From positions 62,001 to 126,000 of the forward strand of contig JAJFJS010000067.1 in assembly GCA_021773815.1 (NCBI GenBank): 64,000 nt of DNA, written 5' to 3'. How positions within the stretch are numbered: position 1 is the first letter of the stretch; each line of letters starts with the position of its first letter. The stretch comes from Gammaproteobacteria bacterium (GTDB lineage: Bacteria > Pseudomonadota > Gammaproteobacteria > Steroidobacterales > GCA-2729495). Below the pieces are notes generated by a model. The model saw nothing but the letters and a program-made list of their open reading frames with translations, was not told where the DNA came from and did not search any database. The translations under genes were made by a program, and so were the position numbers. This document shows, piece after piece, positions 43,387-57,432 of the stretch.

Positions 43387-43827
43387 TCAGGCGGAAGCCG
43401 TCAACGCCGCGCGGACCCTATCAAGTCGTGCACGGACTTCAACAGCCACCTTGGCGACCTCGGGGTCGTCGGTCAGTTGCATTACGGCCACCGGGTCCAT
43501 GAACCCCACCGTCTGGCAGCCGTCGGCCTCTTTGCGCACTATGACGTTACACGGCAAGAGCAGCCCGATGTCAGGCTGAGCCAACAAGGCGCGATGCGCC
43601 AACGGTGGATTGCAGGCACCGAGGATGCGGTAAGCGGCCACATCAACATCCAGTTTGGCTTTCATCGTCGCTTGAACATCGATGTCCGTCAGGACGCCGA
43701 ATCCTTCGGCCTTGAGCGCGTCGGTGACTCGCGCGACTGCATCAAGAAAGCTCAGGCCCGTGAGCGTGCAATAGAACCCATATGCCGCGCCTGCGTGGGC
43801 GACAGTTGCTGGAGAGGAGGCATTCAT
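43387..43827 (-). CDS. DUF302-domain protein
   Basis: 146 residues. DUF302 core: [34 protein letters not shown], then [32 protein letters not shown], including the family cysteine in GACNP and LLPCNV. No signal peptide. Function unknown; DUF302 proteins often sit beside metal-resistance or sulfur genes. ATG at 43827 with AAGG upstream is chosen over an earlier TTG. It lies between the Met-rich periplasmic protein and copB. Confidence 0.88.
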   Translation of the reverse strand: MNASSPATVAHAGAAYGFYCTLTGLSFLDAVARVTDALKAEGFGVLTDIDVQATMKAKLDVDVAAYRILGACNPPLAHRALLAQPDIGLLLPCNVIVRKEADGCQTVGFMDPVAVMQLTDDPEVAKVAVEVRARLDRVRAALTASA

Positions 43828-43838
43828 CTCGTCGCCCT

Positions 43839-44348
43839 TCAAGACTTGCCCGGGGCTTGGGACATGCGGTCTATCATCATCTGCATCATGGACTGCATCA
43901 TCTGCATGCGCTTCTCCATCATCTTCATGTGCTTCTCCATCATCTGGCGGTGCACGCCCATGTCGCCATCCATCGGGTGCTTGTGTTGCATGTCGGGCAT
44001 ACCACCCGTGTCCGCGCCCATGCCGGGCTTGCCTTTCATGCCGCCAGCGCCCATTTCACCCATCATGGCCATGCTGTCCTGCATGACTTGCATGTGCTCC
44101 GCCATCAAAGCGCTTCGCTCCTCCGGCGTCTTCGCCGCCATCATCTTGTCGTGCATCGCCTGCATGGCCTTCATCTGCTCGTCCAGTCGAGCCATCCGCG
44201 CGTCGGAACCGTCCATCGGCATGGGCATGTTTCCAGTGGAAGCGGCATCAGGATGGTGGGGGTCGTGCTCGACGGGTGTCTGGGCGTATCCAGTAACGCA
44301 GAAAGCGGCCATGGCGGCCGCGATTGCAAGCGTACGAAGTAAAATCAT
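43839..44348 (-). CDS. Secreted Met/His-rich protein, probably metal-binding
   Basis: 169 residues with a signal peptide ([23 protein letters not shown]). The mature part is extremely rich in methionine ([46 protein letters not shown]) with scattered His, and is otherwise helical and charged. Met/His clusters bind Cu(I)/Ag(I) in periplasmic proteins such as CusF or PcoE, so a copper buffer role next to copB is likely. No named family recognised. First gene of the DUF302-copB unit. Confidence 0.8.
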   Translation of the reverse strand: MILLRTLAIAAAMAAFCVTGYAQTPVEHDPHHPDAASTGNMPMPMDGSDARMARLDEQMKAMQAMHDKMMAAKTPEERSALMAEHMQVMQDSMAMMGEMGAGGMKGKPGMGADTGGMPDMQHKHPMDGDMGVHRQMMEKHMKMMEKRMQMMQSMMQMMIDRMSQAPGKS

Positions 44349-44900
44349 GGGGAAGCTCCGGTGGTCGACATGAAAATTGCAGTCGCGTTACTGCAAGCGA
44401 GAACTGCGATTCTGGCCGGCCATCAGTTCGATGGCTCAAGCCACCTTTCTTTATGAACCGAAAGGACAAAGGTGTCTGTGCGGTAACGAACTTAGATCCG
44501 CTGAAACGCCTTGCGTCACAAGCGCTTGGCGGTAGCGGCAAACGCTGGAGAAAGCAGTGTTCGGCATTCGGGGGCGCCGACCGGATGGAACCGGGGCCTG
44601 CCACGCTCAAGAGTGCAGACCCCATCCAAAAAACGGGGGTCTTATGCAGCACTGTTCAGATTCGATGCGCTGCCGAAACGCAGCACGAGGGTGACGTCGC
44701 CGGTGTGGGCACAATTAGCGGCTTTCATTCCGGCGCGCTGTGCAAGGCTGGTCTGAATCGCTCAATCGCCGGGGAAGTGTCCACGCCGGAAGCATGGATC
44801 GTGGAACCGTTCTGATCTTAGTGACGGTTTGCTACTTCCAGGTCGCAGGCGTCCTTATAGGCAAGGACGACACGCGTCTGCGGCCTTATCAAGGCCTACC
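44349..44900. other. Intergenic stretch upstream of the copper genes
   Basis: About 550 bases without a supported gene. A short inverted repeat (CCTTTC 44444-44449, GAAAGG 44460-44465) lies about 100 bases upstream of the Met-rich protein start and could be an operator, with low confidence. Confidence 0.35.
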
Positions 44901-44904
44901 GGGG

Positions 44905-45090
44905 CGGGGGCGGGCTCTATCTCGTCATGGGCTAGCTGGTACTGATCGCGGCCGTGCCACTGGCCAAACGGGTGCCGCGGCTGAGCATCTAACTGCTGGC
45001 GGCTGGCGGGCAGCGGGCTCGCCTGCACGGTCGGTATCATTTAAATCGGTTGGATGCAGTTCCTGATTGCGAACGCATTCTCAGCGTTCT
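44905..45090 (+). pseudogene. Remnant of a TrhA/hemolysin III-family membrane protein
   Basis: The plus strand reads GGLYLVMG, stop, LVLIAAVPLAKRVPRLSI, stop, LLAAGG. A frame jump gives GLACTVGII and another RLDAVPDCERI. Stitched together this matches the C-terminal half of TrhA/HlyIII proteins (native form LYLVMGWL...LLLAGGLAYTLGxxFYxW). Two stops and two frameshifts show it is dead. Confidence 0.6.
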
Positions 45091-45151
45091 CAACCGGCTG
45101 AAACCCTTCTAATCCATACCGACTCTGACACCCGCACCGTCTCCGAATCAC

Positions 45152-46042
45152 TCACGTCACCGCGCCGCTCAGCGCTTCGAAGCCGGAAATCACGTCGAAC
45201 AGCTCCTCGTCGATGTCACTCTGGCGCAAACGGTGGAATGACCCGTTGAGGTCCTCCAGCAACTCGTCAATGTTTTTCTCGGCGCGCTGCATCGCCGCCA
45301 GACGGCTCGCGTTCTCGCTGGCGAGTGATTCTGCGCATGCCCTGAACAGGGAGACGAAAAGATACTCGCGGATGAGCGCCCGCAAGGTATCGGTTTCGCC
45401 GCCCACGACTTCAGGTAAGCTCTTTGTCGGCCAGGGAGGCTCGCCGAGTTCGCGACGCCAGGTTTCGTCCAGCGGTAGCAGCCGCTGCGGGACGGGCGCA
45501 TATATCGCACCGGACGTCGGGCGGTTATAGAAAAGATGGAGTTCGCTGATGGCACCCTGGCTGTAGCGCGCCTCGCTCTCCACCAGAATCTGTCCGACCA
45601 GCGGCGTAATGGCCTTGACGGAGTTTGGTACGGCAAAGTGGCCCTCCAACGGCACGCCAGCATCCAACAAGCGGGCATGTACGCGCTCACCGACAGCCCA
45701 GACCTGGGGTTTTCCTGGCAGCGCGGCGAGGATCTTCAGGGCATAATCCGCCACCACGTCGTTGAACCGGCCCACCAGTCCCTGATCCGAACCGAACACG
45801 ACCGCGCCTATGGTCCCTTCTCCCGGACGTGCCTTGATTTCAACCTGCGCCGCCGGCGCGATTTCTTTTAAACAAACGCTCAACCCCATTTCCACGCTGC
45901 GATAGTAGTCGCCCAAGGCACGCACGGAGTTCTCGTATTGGACGATGTTCGAGGCAGCCAGGGCTTTCATCGTGCGGACGACCGATTGGAGATCTCCGGC
46001 GCTGCCGATCTTTCGGCGCAGGCTCGCTGTGGTATTGCTCAT
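45152..46042 (-). CDS. atpG: N-type ATPase gamma subunit
   Basis: 296 residues. N-terminal helix [28 protein letters not shown] and the C-terminal helix ([49 protein letters not shown]) form the coiled coil of the rotor shaft. Divergent from housekeeping AtpG, as usual for N-ATPases. Last gene of the operon, overlapping the end of atpA by 4 bases. Confidence 0.92.
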   Translation of the reverse strand: MSNTTASLRRKIGSAGDLQSVVRTMKALAASNIVQYENSVRALGDYYRSVEMGLSVCLKEIAPAAQVEIKARPGEGTIGAVVFGSDQGLVGRFNDVVADYALKILAALPGKPQVWAVGERVHARLLDAGVPLEGHFAVPNSVKAITPLVGQILVESEARYSQGAISELHLFYNRPTSGAIYAPVPQRLLPLDETWRRELGEPPWPTKSLPEVVGGETDTLRALIREYLFVSLFRACAESLASENASRLAAMQRAEKNIDELLEDLNGSFHRLRQSDIDEELFDVISGFEALSGAVT

Positions 46043-47610
46043 GCATTCTCCTCCGCTGCCGCAGCGGGCATGGATTCAGGCTTTGGCTGGAAGTCAACGA
46101 GCGCTTGGCGGGCGATGTCGATGATCGTTTCGCGATCTTTATTGCTCAATTGCTTGGCGGTTCCCAATCGCTCAATCACATCGCCCGGGATGTCCGCCGC
46201 CGCCATGCGTACGGCTTGCTCGGCGTTCGTCATCCGCTCAAGCGACACCTTGTCGAAGAACCCTGCGGTCACCGCGAGCAGGATGGCTATTTGCGCGGGC
46301 ACCGTCACCGGGGCGAATTCCGGCTGCTTGAGGCAGGCGCGGATTCGCCGTCCGTGCTCGATGATGTTGCGCGTCTCTTCATCCAGGCGGGCGCCGAACC
46401 GGGCAAAGGTCTCGAGTTCCTCGAACTGAGCGTACGCGAGCTTCAGGTCGCCCGCGACCGCGCGATAGGCCGCACGTTGCGCCTTACCGCCGACGCGCGA
46501 AACGGATTTGCTGACGTCGACCGCAGGCAGCACACCCAATTCGAATAGCGACGGCGAGAGATAGATCTGCCCGTCCGTGATGGAAATCAGGTTGGTCGGG
46601 ATATAGGCGGAAATGTCCTCCGCCTCGGTTTCGATAATCGGCAGCGCGGTCAGCGATCCGCCACCGAGCTCCGGACGCAAGTGGGTTGCGCGCTCCAGCA
46701 GCCGCGAGTGGATATAAAAGATGTCGCCGGGAAATGCCTCCCGGCCGGGTGGTCGTCGCAACAGCAGGGAGAGCTCGCGATAGGCGCGCGCATGATGCGT
46801 GAGATCATCGTAAACGATCAACACGTCGCGGCCCTGCGCCATGAAATACTCCGCGATGCTGGTCGCGGCGTAAGGCGCGATATAGGCGAGACCGGGCGGA
46901 TCGTTGCCTTCGGTGACGACCACGATGGTGTAATCCATCGCGCCTTTTTCGCGCAGGGTGGCGATCACTTTGGCTACACCGGACGCGCGCTGCCCAATGG
47001 CGCAATAAACACACAGCACATCTTGATCGCGCTGGTTAAGTATCGTGTCGAGCGCAACCGCGGTCTTGCCGGTCTGCCGGTCGCCGAGAATCAACTCGCG
47101 CTGGCCGCGCCCAACGGGGATGAGCGCATCGATGACCTTGATGCCGGTCGACAAGGGCACGGTGACAGGCGCGCGGTCCATGATCGGCGCGGCGGGGCGT
47201 TCGACGGGCAGGCGCGTACTGGAAACCACCGGGCCATTGCCATCCAGCGGCTGCCCCATCGGGTTGATGATGCGCCCGATCAACCCGTCCCCCACCGGCA
47301 CATCCACCACGTGCCCGCTGCGTTCTACCTCATCGCCCGCATGCAGGTGCCAGTAGTCACCCAGCAAAACGACGCCAATTTCGGCTTCGTCGACATTGAA
47401 TGCGATGCCGTATAAATCGCCGGGAAACTTCAACACTTCCTCGAAGCCCACGCTGGGGAGACCGGAGACTTTGGCGATGCCGGTGGCGACGCTTTTGATC
47501 GTTCCGACTTCCCGTGGTTTCAGTTGCGGCGTGAATGATTCACGCGCCTGGCTTATCCCGGCAAAAGCGCTTTCGAAAGCATCGTGGAGGCTCTCAGGCA
47601 CCCTGCTCAT
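46039..47610 (-). CDS. atpA: N-type ATPase alpha subunit
   Basis: 523 residues. N-terminal barrel ([19 protein letters not shown]), non-catalytic nucleotide site Walker [31 protein letters not shown], and the conserved SISDGQIYL-like stretch ([33 protein letters not shown]). Part of the (alpha-beta)3 head. Starts inside the end of atpF (ATGA overlap). Confidence 0.96.
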   Translation of the reverse strand: MSRVPESLHDAFESAFAGISQARESFTPQLKPREVGTIKSVATGIAKVSGLPSVGFEEVLKFPGDLYGIAFNVDEAEIGVVLLGDYWHLHAGDEVERSGHVVDVPVGDGLIGRIINPMGQPLDGNGPVVSSTRLPVERPAAPIMDRAPVTVPLSTGIKVIDALIPVGRGQRELILGDRQTGKTAVALDTILNQRDQDVLCVYCAIGQRASGVAKVIATLREKGAMDYTIVVVTEGNDPPGLAYIAPYAATSIAEYFMAQGRDVLIVYDDLTHHARAYRELSLLLRRPPGREAFPGDIFYIHSRLLERATHLRPELGGGSLTALPIIETEAEDISAYIPTNLISITDGQIYLSPSLFELGVLPAVDVSKSVSRVGGKAQRAAYRAVAGDLKLAYAQFEELETFARFGARLDEETRNIIEHGRRIRACLKQPEFAPVTVPAQIAILLAVTAGFFDKVSLERMTNAEQAVRMAAADIPGDVIERLGTAKQLSNKDRETIIDIARQALVDFQPKPESMPAAAAEENA

Positions 47611-48401
47611 GGACGCCCTGTTCCGGCTTTGGCTTCAGGCCTGGACTGCGTTTTCAGCAGTTCGTCGACGCCCTTTTCCAACGACGCGAGGTAATCCGCG
47701 ATACTCCAGGCCACCTTTTGTCCATTCGTGGTGAGTTCGATCCCGCTGACCAGATCAGGCGCCGTCTCAAACTTGACCCGGATTTCAGCCGAGAAGGTTT
47801 CGTTGAGCGCGTTTTGTATCGCCGCGCGTTGCTCCGCGGGCAGGTCAAACGCGCTGCGCACGAGCGCGGGTCCGGTGGCCGTCTTCAGGGACGTGGCGAA
47901 GCCTTCCTTGACCTGATCGTCCAGCGCTCGCAAGCGGCGCAGGAATACCTCGCCCATGCGTTCTTCCAAACTCGTCGTAGCGAGATCAGACAGTGCCTTG
48001 CGCGCGATGGCGAACACTTCCTGCTGGGTCCGCCGACTGATGGCTTGATTCAAGTTATGCGTGTCATTAGCCAGCGTTTCCATCCGCTTGGCCCTCAAGG
48101 TATCGACTGCCTGCCGCGCTTCGTCCAGGAGCCGTTGACGCTCAGCCTTCGCTTCATCCGTTACCTGGCTCAGGAGTGCCGAGCGCTGCCGATCGAAGGC
48201 CTCGTTCTTTTGCCGGAACTCCTCGCGCTCTTGGTCGGCCTCGGCCCTTTTTGCGTCGGCGTCTGCGAGCTCGGCGGCGATCCGCTGCTCCCGCGCGTCA
48301 AGGGCATCGAGGATAGGTCGGTACAGGAAGCGCTTCAACAACCACGCCAGGACGAGGAAGTTGAGCAACTGCGCGCCGACGGTGAACCAGTCGATCAGCA
48401 T
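47607..48401 (-). CDS. atpF: N-type ATPase b subunit (long form)
   Basis: 264 residues against about 156 in the standard b subunit. A membrane helix (about 8-25, [22 protein letters not shown]) leads into a long charged coiled coil ([22 protein letters not shown]...). The extended C-terminal region (about 170-264) may take over the role of the missing delta subunit in tying the stalk to the head. Sits between atpE and atpA as in all N-ATPase operons. Confidence 0.92.
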   Translation of the reverse strand: MLIDWFTVGAQLLNFLVLAWLLKRFLYRPILDALDAREQRIAAELADADAKRAEADQEREEFRQKNEAFDRQRSALLSQVTDEAKAERQRLLDEARQAVDTLRAKRMETLANDTHNLNQAISRRTQQEVFAIARKALSDLATTSLEERMGEVFLRRLRALDDQVKEGFATSLKTATGPALVRSAFDLPAEQRAAIQNALNETFSAEIRVKFETAPDLVSGIELTTNGQKVAWSIADYLASLEKGVDELLKTQSRPEAKAGTGRP

Positions 48402-48403
48402 GG

Positions 48404-48685
48404 CTATTTCCCGGCAATCTCGGCGATAGCGTGGTTCCAGAACGGATTGGCGAAGAGAAGGATCATCGAGACTACGAAGCAGTAGATAGCCGTAGACTCG
48501 ATCATCGCCAGACCGACGAACAGGGTACGGGTGATGGTGGCGGAGGCGTCGGGCTGCTGCGCCAGCGAGGTCAGCGCGATTGCAACCGCACGCCCCTCGC
48601 CGAGCGAAGGGCCGATCACCCCGATCGCGATGGTCAGGCCAGCGGTGACGATGGATGCCACCGCAATAATTGTCATACTGTCCAT
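48404..48685 (-). CDS. atpE: N-type ATPase c subunit
   Basis: 93 residues, two membrane helices with a polar loop (AQQPDAS). Ion-site residues seen: E30 in GPSLGEGR of helix 1, and E63-S64-T65 with Y68 in helix 2 (MIESTAIYCF). The E-S-T-x-x-Y pattern resembles sodium-binding rings such as that of Ilyobacter. However, helix 1 carries Glu where Ilyobacter has Gln, giving two carboxylates per site, as in the Burkholderia N-ATPase ring reported to be proton-specific. Start could also be MTIIAVA at 48676. Confidence 0.94.
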   Translation of the reverse strand: MDSMTIIAVASIVTAGLTIAIGVIGPSLGEGRAVAIALTSLAQQPDASATITRTLFVGLAMIESTAIYCFVVSMILLFANPFWNHAIAEIAGK

Positions 48686-49401
48686 GGTGTTTCCTTTGCG
48701 GGAATGCGTGGTGGGCTCAATGGCTCGGATTTCGACTGGCGAATTTGCGTGGCGGCCGCAATGTACACCGCGGCCAGAATAAAGAAGATATAGGCCTGCA
48801 CCATGCCGGTGAGCAGGCCGAGTACGGTCATGACGATCGGAAAGACGAAGGGCGTGATGCTCAACAGGATGCCGACGATCATCGCTCCGCTCATCATGTT
48901 GCCGAACAGTCGGACCGCCAGGGCCAGCGTCCGCGATACCTCGCTGATGAGGTTGAACGGCAGCATGATGATCGTCGGCTTCGTGTAGGACTTGAGATAG
49001 CCGCCCAGGCCCTGCTCTTCGATGCCGAACAGCGGCACGGCGACCAGCACGCAGAGCGCCAGGGCCACCGTGGTCGAGAGCGAGCCGGTCGGCGGCTCGA
49101 AGCCGGGAAACACGGTACAGAGGGCAGAGAGGGCGACGAACAGGAACAGGGTACCGAGAAAGCCGAGATACTTGCGTGGCTGCCGCAGGCCGACCTCTTC
49201 GATCTGCTTCTCGATGCTGGTGACGACGACCTCCAGCAGGTTCTGCCAGCGGGAACGCTCCAGGTCCCTGGACAGTCGGCGGGTGACGAGCATCGAGCCG
49301 ACGACCAGCACCAGCATCAATATCCAGGTGAACAGGATGGTCGCGTTGAGCTTGAGAAACCCATACTGCCAGAAGATCATCTCGTCGGGGCTAAGGCGCA
49401 T
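48673..49401 (-). CDS. atpB: N-type ATPase a subunit
   Basis: 242 residues, about five or six membrane helices. The stator arginine lies in LALAVRLFGNMMSGAMIVG (about residue 180), the family's ion-path signature. MRLSPDEMIFWQYGF at 49401 is the chosen start; the open frame upstream overlaps atpR. Its end overlaps the atpE start by 13 bases. Confidence 0.94.
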   Translation of the reverse strand: MRLSPDEMIFWQYGFLKLNATILFTWILMLVLVVGSMLVTRRLSRDLERSRWQNLLEVVVTSIEKQIEEVGLRQPRKYLGFLGTLFLFVALSALCTVFPGFEPPTGSLSTTVALALCVLVAVPLFGIEEQGLGGYLKSYTKPTIIMLPFNLISEVSRTLALAVRLFGNMMSGAMIVGILLSITPFVFPIVMTVLGLLTGMVQAYIFFILAAVYIAAATQIRQSKSEPLSPPRIPAKETPWTV

Positions 49402-49705
49402 GGCCGGCCTCCTTCGCTGGAACGTCGCAGTGTTCGGCCGGCGGACCGGCGAGCCGTGTGACCATATAACGCGCGATGACGAATCCGAGCAGACAGACCA
49501 GCAGCCGCTGCCATTGACCGTCGCCGACAACATAAAAGCCTGCGACGGTGACAGCGGTCCGCAACAACAAGCTGCCCAGAAACAGCAGCGCCGGCTGTTT
49601 TGCCGACACGCCCTTGCGCACCGTCCACCACAGTCCGCCGAAGAAGATTCCGCCGAGCAAAAGACCCGCCACGCCGGCTGACAACAGTGTCACGGTCTCA
49701 TTCAT
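49391..49705 (-). CDS. atpR: N-ATPase subunit AtpR
   Basis: About 104 residues with three membrane helices (LLSAGVAGLLLGGIFFGGLWWTV; LLFLGSLLLRTAVTVAGFYVVG; LLVCLLGFVIARYMVTRLAG). AtpR is found only in N-ATPase operons, between atpQ and atpB; its conserved arginines in the membrane are thought to help assembly or ion entry of the c ring. Start MNETVTLLSAG at 49705; the longer frame to 49804 overlaps atpQ. Confidence 0.88.
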   Translation of the reverse strand: MNETVTLLSAGVAGLLLGGIFFGGLWWTVRKGVSAKQPALLFLGSLLLRTAVTVAGFYVVGDGQWQRLLVCLLGFVIARYMVTRLAGPPAEHCDVPAKEAGHAP

Positions 49706-50028
49706 CATCGTCCTCTTGTCGCTCCCGCATGGCCTTGTCTTCCTTGGCGACCCAATGCCACGCATTGAAACAGCCGGTGGCAAGCCCGGCCACCAGCAGG
49801 GCAAGCGTCCAGGAGCGGCCGCCGGGGTAGCGCTCGTCCAGCCAGAGGCCGAGTGCCGCGCCGAGCAGCGTCGGAATCGCCACCGACCAGCCGATCAGTC
49901 CCATCATGCCCAGGCCGAACCAGACGCCCGGCGTGGCGTTGCGCTGTGCCTTGAGCTTGCGCGCCGCCTTCGCACCGACTTCCTGACTGAGCGACCGCTT
50001 CGGCTTCGAGGGCCTATTCCGGAGCTCG

Positions 50029-50036
<8 letters not shown>
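49698..50036 (-). CDS. atpQ: N-ATPase subunit AtpQ (AtpI/AtpZ-like)
   Basis: 112 residues. Basic N-terminal 45 residues (KPKRSLSQEVGAKAARKLKAQRN), then two membrane helices (GLGMMGLIGWSVAIPTLLGAALGLWLDERYPGG; TLALLVAGLATGCFNAWHW), the AtpI/AtpZ pattern. AtpI-type proteins help c-ring assembly. Overlaps both atpC and atpR. Confidence 0.88.
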
Positions 50037-53246
<3,210 letters not shown>

Positions 53247-53495
53247 GGATCAGCCTATAAGTGTCGGTGTGAGAGCACGCACGAAGGCTATGTCCTCGGC
53301 AAGCGTTTGTCCGCAAAACATCCGCCGAGTTATAAAGACCGCCGCCGTGGACCCTAATCCAGCCCCAATGAGGTACCGCTAGGCCACGCCTTGGATAGCA
53401 TCGCCCACTTATCCTTAGCTCTGTATCAAAACGTCGGCCCCGACGCGGCTCAGCCCAGGCTCTTGCACTACAGTTCCTGCCTAGCATAGTGGCGG

Positions 53496-55895
53496 TCATA
53501 AGGCTGAATCCTTCCATCGCCAGTCGCGGATTTCCGGCATGTCCTGGCCATGCTTGTTGATGTATTGCCTATGCTCGATCAGCTTGTCGCGCAGAAACTG
53601 CTTGGCGTAGGCAGCGCGTGAGCCCAGGCTCGGCACACGGTCGATCACATCGCCAGCCAGATGAAAACGGTCCAGATCATTCAATACTGCCATATCGAAT
53701 GGAGTGGTGGTGGTGCCGTTTTCCTTGTATCCGCGCACGTGCAGCTGATGATGGTTGGTGCGACGGTAGGTCAGACGGTGGATCAACCAGGGATAGCCGT
53801 GGAACGCAAAAATGATGGGCTTGTCCCGGGTAAAGAGTACGTCGAAGTCTTTGTCAGAAACGCCGTGAGGGTGCTCGCTCTGCGGCTGAAGTGTCATTAA
53901 ATTCACGACGTTGATGACGCGGATCTTCAGTTCCGGGAAGTGCTGGCGCAGTATATTCACCGCCGCCAGCGTCTCCAGCGTTGGCACGTCACCGCAGCAG
54001 GCCATGACCACATCGGGATCACCGCCTTCGTCGTTGCTGGCCCACTTCCAGATACCGAGTCCGGCGGTGCAGTGCCTGATCGCAGCGTCCATGTCCAGCC
54101 ATTGCAGTGCAGGCTGCTTGCCCGCGACGATGACATTGACATCATTGTGGCTACGCAGGCAATGGTCGGTTACCGACAGCAGGGTGTTGGCATCGGGCGG
54201 CAAATAGACGCGGATGACTTCCGCCTTCTTGTTTGCCACCAGATCGATGAACCCCGGATCCTGATGGCTGAAGCCATTGTGGTCCTGCCGCCACACGTGC
54301 GAAGACAGCAAATAGTTCAGCGAGGCAATAGGCCGTCGCCACGCAATGTCGCGTGTCACATCGAGCCACTTGGCGTGCTGGTTGAACATCGAATCGACAA
54401 TATGGATGAAGGCCTCATAACATGAGAAGAAACCATGTCGGCCGGTCAACAGGTAACCTTCGAGCCAGCCTTGGCATTGATGCTCACTCAACATCTCCAT
54501 CACCCGGCCATCGGGCGCGACATGTTCGTCGCCGGGAAGTATGTCAGCCGTCGAACAACGGTTGGTCACTTCGAACAGCGCACCCCAGCGATTCGACGCG
54601 GTTTCATCCGGGCTGAAAATACGGAAGTTGCGTGCCTCGGCGTTAAGCTTCATCACGTCGCGCATGAACTCCCCCTGCGCGCGTGTCGCTTCGGCCACCA
54701 CCTCACCGGGTTTTGGGACCTTGACCGCGTAGTCGCGGAAGTCCGGCATTTTCAGATCGCGCAGCAGCATGCCGCCATTGGCATGCGGGTTGGCGCCCAT
54801 GCGCCACTGGCCTTTCGGCGCCAGTTCGGCCAGTTCCGGAATCAGCCTGCCCTGCTCATCAAATAGCTCTTCGGGCCGGTAACTTTTCATCCACTGCTGG
54901 AGGATCTTTACATGCCTGGGTTCCTTGACGAAATTGGTCACCGGAACCTGGTGCGCACGAAAGGTCCCTTCGATCGGTTTGCCATCAACTGTTTCGGGTC
55001 CGGTCCAGCCCTTCGGTGAGCGCAGGATGATCATGGGCCAGCGCGGGCGCTCGCCAAACCCGTTGGCGCGCGCGTCGCGCTGGATGCGCCGGATCTCAGC
55101 CACCACGGTATCGAGGGTGGCCGCCATAAGCTGGTGCATCGCCTCGGGGTCGTCGCCCTCGATAAAATACGGCGTGTATCCATAGCCGCGAAACAACGCG
55201 TCCAGTTCGTCGTGGGAAATGCGCGCCAGCACGGTGGGGCCGGCTATCTTGTAGCCGTTCAGGTGCAGAATCGGCAGCACGGCACCGTCGCGAGCCGGGT
55301 TGAGGAATTTGTTGGAGTGCCAACTGGTGGCCATCGGACCGGTTTCCGCCTCGCCATCGCCCACCACGCAGGCCACCAGCAGATCGGGATTGTCGAACGC
55401 GGCGCCATAGGCATGCGACAGGGCATAGCCAAGTTCGCCGCCTTCGTTGATGGAGCCGGGGGTTTCCGGTGCGACGTGGCTGGGAATACCGCCGGGAAAG
55501 GAAAACTGGGTGAATAGCCTCTTCATCCCCTGTTCATCCTGGGAGACGTTCGGATAAAACTCGCTGTACGTCCCCTCCAGATAGGTATTGGCGACCAGAG
55601 CCGGCCCACCATGCCCGGGGCCCGTGACGTTGATCACGTTCAAATCGTATTGCCGGATGATCCGGTTGAGGTGGACATAGACAAAATTCAAGCCCGGCGT
55701 GGTACCCCAGTGCCCCAGCAGGCGCGGCTTCACATGTTCCAGGCGCAAGGGCTCCTTGAGCAGCGGATTGTCGTACAGGTAAATCTGGCCAACCGATAGA
55801 TAGTTGGCTGCACGCCAATAGGCATCCATCTTATGCAGAAGATCCGCCGAAAGTGGCTTATCCGTGCGCTCAGGCGTTTGCATCTTGCTGACCAT
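53496..55895 (-). CDS. xfp: Xylulose-5-phosphate/fructose-6-phosphate phosphoketolase
   Basis: 799 residues, thiamine-diphosphate enzyme. It splits xylulose-5-P or fructose-6-P with phosphate into acetyl phosphate and glyceraldehyde-3-P or erythrose-4-P. Family pieces: [70 protein letters not shown], and the ThDP motif [19 protein letters not shown]. The C-terminal PDKG-like region ends [16 protein letters not shown]. Full length, no lesions. ackA lies directly upstream with a 26-base overlap, making the acetyl-P to acetate plus ATP step contiguous. Confidence 0.97.
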   Translation of the reverse strand: MVSKMQTPERTDKPLSADLLHKMDAYWRAANYLSVGQIYLYDNPLLKEPLRLEHVKPRLLGHWGTTPGLNFVYVHLNRIIRQYDLNVINVTGPGHGGPALVANTYLEGTYSEFYPNVSQDEQGMKRLFTQFSFPGGIPSHVAPETPGSINEGGELGYALSHAYGAAFDNPDLLVACVVGDGEAETGPMATSWHSNKFLNPARDGAVLPILHLNGYKIAGPTVLARISHDELDALFRGYGYTPYFIEGDDPEAMHQLMAATLDTVVAEIRRIQRDARANGFGERPRWPMIILRSPKGWTGPETVDGKPIEGTFRAHQVPVTNFVKEPRHVKILQQWMKSYRPEELFDEQGRLIPELAELAPKGQWRMGANPHANGGMLLRDLKMPDFRDYAVKVPKPGEVVAEATRAQGEFMRDVMKLNAEARNFRIFSPDETASNRWGALFEVTNRCSTADILPGDEHVAPDGRVMEMLSEHQCQGWLEGYLLTGRHGFFSCYEAFIHIVDSMFNQHAKWLDVTRDIAWRRPIASLNYLLSSHVWRQDHNGFSHQDPGFIDLVANKKAEVIRVYLPPDANTLLSVTDHCLRSHNDVNVIVAGKQPALQWLDMDAAIRHCTAGLGIWKWASNDEGGDPDVVMACCGDVPTLETLAAVNILRQHFPELKIRVINVVNLMTLQPQSEHPHGVSDKDFDVLFTRDKPIIFAFHGYPWLIHRLTYRRTNHHQLHVRGYKENGTTTTPFDMAVLNDLDRFHLAGDVIDRVPSLGSRAAYAKQFLRDKLIEHRQYINKHGQDMPEIRDWRWKDSAL

Positions 55896-57105
55896 GTTCG
55901 TGTTCCTTTTCCATTGGGATGTTGAGAACGCGACAGACCGACTTCGCGATCATGACTTCCTCATCCGTACGCATGATGCGGACAGCGACAGCCGCTTTTC
56001 CCCTGGAAATCACGGCCTCATTTGCAGTGTTGCACTGATCATCGAGTTCAATGCCTAGAAATCCCAGGCCATCACAAATCCGCGCGCGGACCGCGGGTGC
56101 GTGTTCGCCGATACCGCCCGCGAATACCAGCGCGTCCAGTCCGCCCAACGCCGCCGCGTATGCACCGATCCCTTTCTTGATCTGATAGCAAAACAGGGCG
56201 ACCGCCTCGGCCGCCCGCACGTCCTGCGTTTCGCGGTCAAGGAGGTCACGCATGTCGGAACTGGTTTCCGACATGCCGAGCAGCCCGGACTGGGAATTGG
56301 TCATCTCGTTGAATTGCTTTGCGCTCATGTTTTCCGTGCGCGCCAGATACCCGGGAAGTCCGGGGTCGAGATCACCCGAACGGGTGCTCATCGGGACGCC
56401 CGCCGCGGGGGTGAAGCCCATACTGGTGTCGATGCTCTTCCCACCATGGACCGCGGCCAGGCTCGCGCCGTTGCCGAGGTGAGCGAGGATCACCCGGCCA
56501 TGTGCCGCCTCCGCTCCAGCCAGGCGGCCCAGTTCCTCCATCAGAAAAGCGTAGGACAAACCGTGAAATCCATAGCGCCGCACCCCCTGCGCTTCGTAGC
56601 GGCGCGGAATTGGCAACAGGCGCGCCACGCGCGGCAGATCATGATGAAAAGCCGTGTCAAAGCACGCCACCTGAGGGAGGTCGGGGAATTGGTGTTGAAT
56701 TGCCTCGGCCAACAGGATTTCCTGAGGCAGGTGCTCTGGAGCGAATGGGCTGAGGTGGTGCAGTTCCTTAATTATTTGCGTCGTGATGCGTTGTGGTTCG
56801 CAGTACATCGGCCCACCATGCACCACGCGGTGCCCCACGGCGGTCAATGCATCACGCCCGCTGCGCTCCTCAAGCCAGTCCATCAGTATACCCACCGCCA
56901 CCGTGTGATTCGGCGCCGTTATCGGACGAGAAAGATTGTTTGCCGGACTCAATCCCTGGATCCGAAAGTGGGCCTGTGGCAGTCCAATCCGCTCGATCCC
57001 GCCCTCCAGTATCCGTCGGAGCGTGTCACCGGCTTCGAACAGCGCGAACTTGATGCTCGACGAGCCGCCATTGATCGTCAGGATGCGGGAGATCGTGGAT
57101 TTCAC
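55870..57105 (-). CDS. ackA: Acetate kinase
   Basis: 411 residues, acetate/propionate kinase of the ASKHA fold. N-terminal [74 protein letters not shown] and [13 protein letters not shown] are all present. It starts with GTG in a GTGA overlap with a small upstream frame. Converts the acetyl phosphate made by Xfp to acetate and ATP; no phosphotransacetylase gene is present in the window. Confidence 0.96.
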   Translation of the reverse strand: MKSTISRILTINGGSSSIKFALFEAGDTLRRILEGGIERIGLPQAHFRIQGLSPANNLSRPITAPNHTVAVGILMDWLEERSGRDALTAVGHRVVHGGPMYCEPQRITTQIIKELHHLSPFAPEHLPQEILLAEAIQHQFPDLPQVACFDTAFHHDLPRVARLLPIPRRYEAQGVRRYGFHGLSYAFLMEELGRLAGAEAAHGRVILAHLGNGASLAAVHGGKSIDTSMGFTPAAGVPMSTRSGDLDPGLPGYLARTENMSAKQFNEMTNSQSGLLGMSETSSDMRDLLDRETQDVRAAEAVALFCYQIKKGIGAYAAALGGLDALVFAGGIGEHAPAVRARICDGLGFLGIELDDQCNTANEAVISRGKAAVAVRIMRTDEEVMIAKSVCRVLNIPMEKEHEHGQQDANA

Positions 57106-57425
57106 AGTTGCGTCACTTGATCATCTCTGCCACAGGATATGAGCCTCTTGCAGCGGAAAGCGGGATCGGCCCATACGTTCTTGAGCGTCTCACGCGACAC
57201 AGTTTGCAAGACGACCCAGGGAATGCGGGTCAGCTCCCACAGTACAGGATCCAGCTGTCGCCACACCTGGTCAGTGGAATGATTCCGCGACGAACGCCGA
57301 TCGACCAGGGCAAGCTCTGCCGGGCTGTCGAACCCATCGACGTCCGCGGACGATCGAGGCTGCTGTAGATGGCCGATGCGTGTTTGTTCGCTCATGATTT
57401 TTGCGTCGAACGAGCGATTGGCCAC
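57102..57425 (-). pseudogene. Remnant of alpha-glucan phosphorylase N terminus (DUF3417)
   Basis: The middle of this 107-codon frame (HSTDQVWRQLDPVLWELTRIPWVVLQTVSRETLKNVWADPAFR) matches the DUF3417 domain that begins alpha-glucan phosphorylases (native form WNHATDELWRRLDPELWELTxNPWVVLQTVS). The remaining 700-odd residues are absent. It may be translated as a small protein because it keeps a start (GTG 57425 or ATG 57395) and couples to ackA, but enzymatic function is impossible. Suggests a deletion in an ancestral glycogen-phosphoketolase cluster. Confidence 0.7.
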
Positions 57426-57432
57426 AGACGGC

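Noticed and set aside
44324-44815. 163-codon plus-strand frame as a gene upstream of the copper cluster
   Set aside because: No ribosome site, no family similarity, and the composition changes along the frame; treated as non-coding.
48404-48685. The Gln of AQQPDA in the c subunit as the sodium-ligand glutamine
   Set aside because: Alignment by spacing puts the sodium-ligand position in helix 1 (GPSLGEGR), where this protein has Glu; the loop glutamine is not in the membrane.
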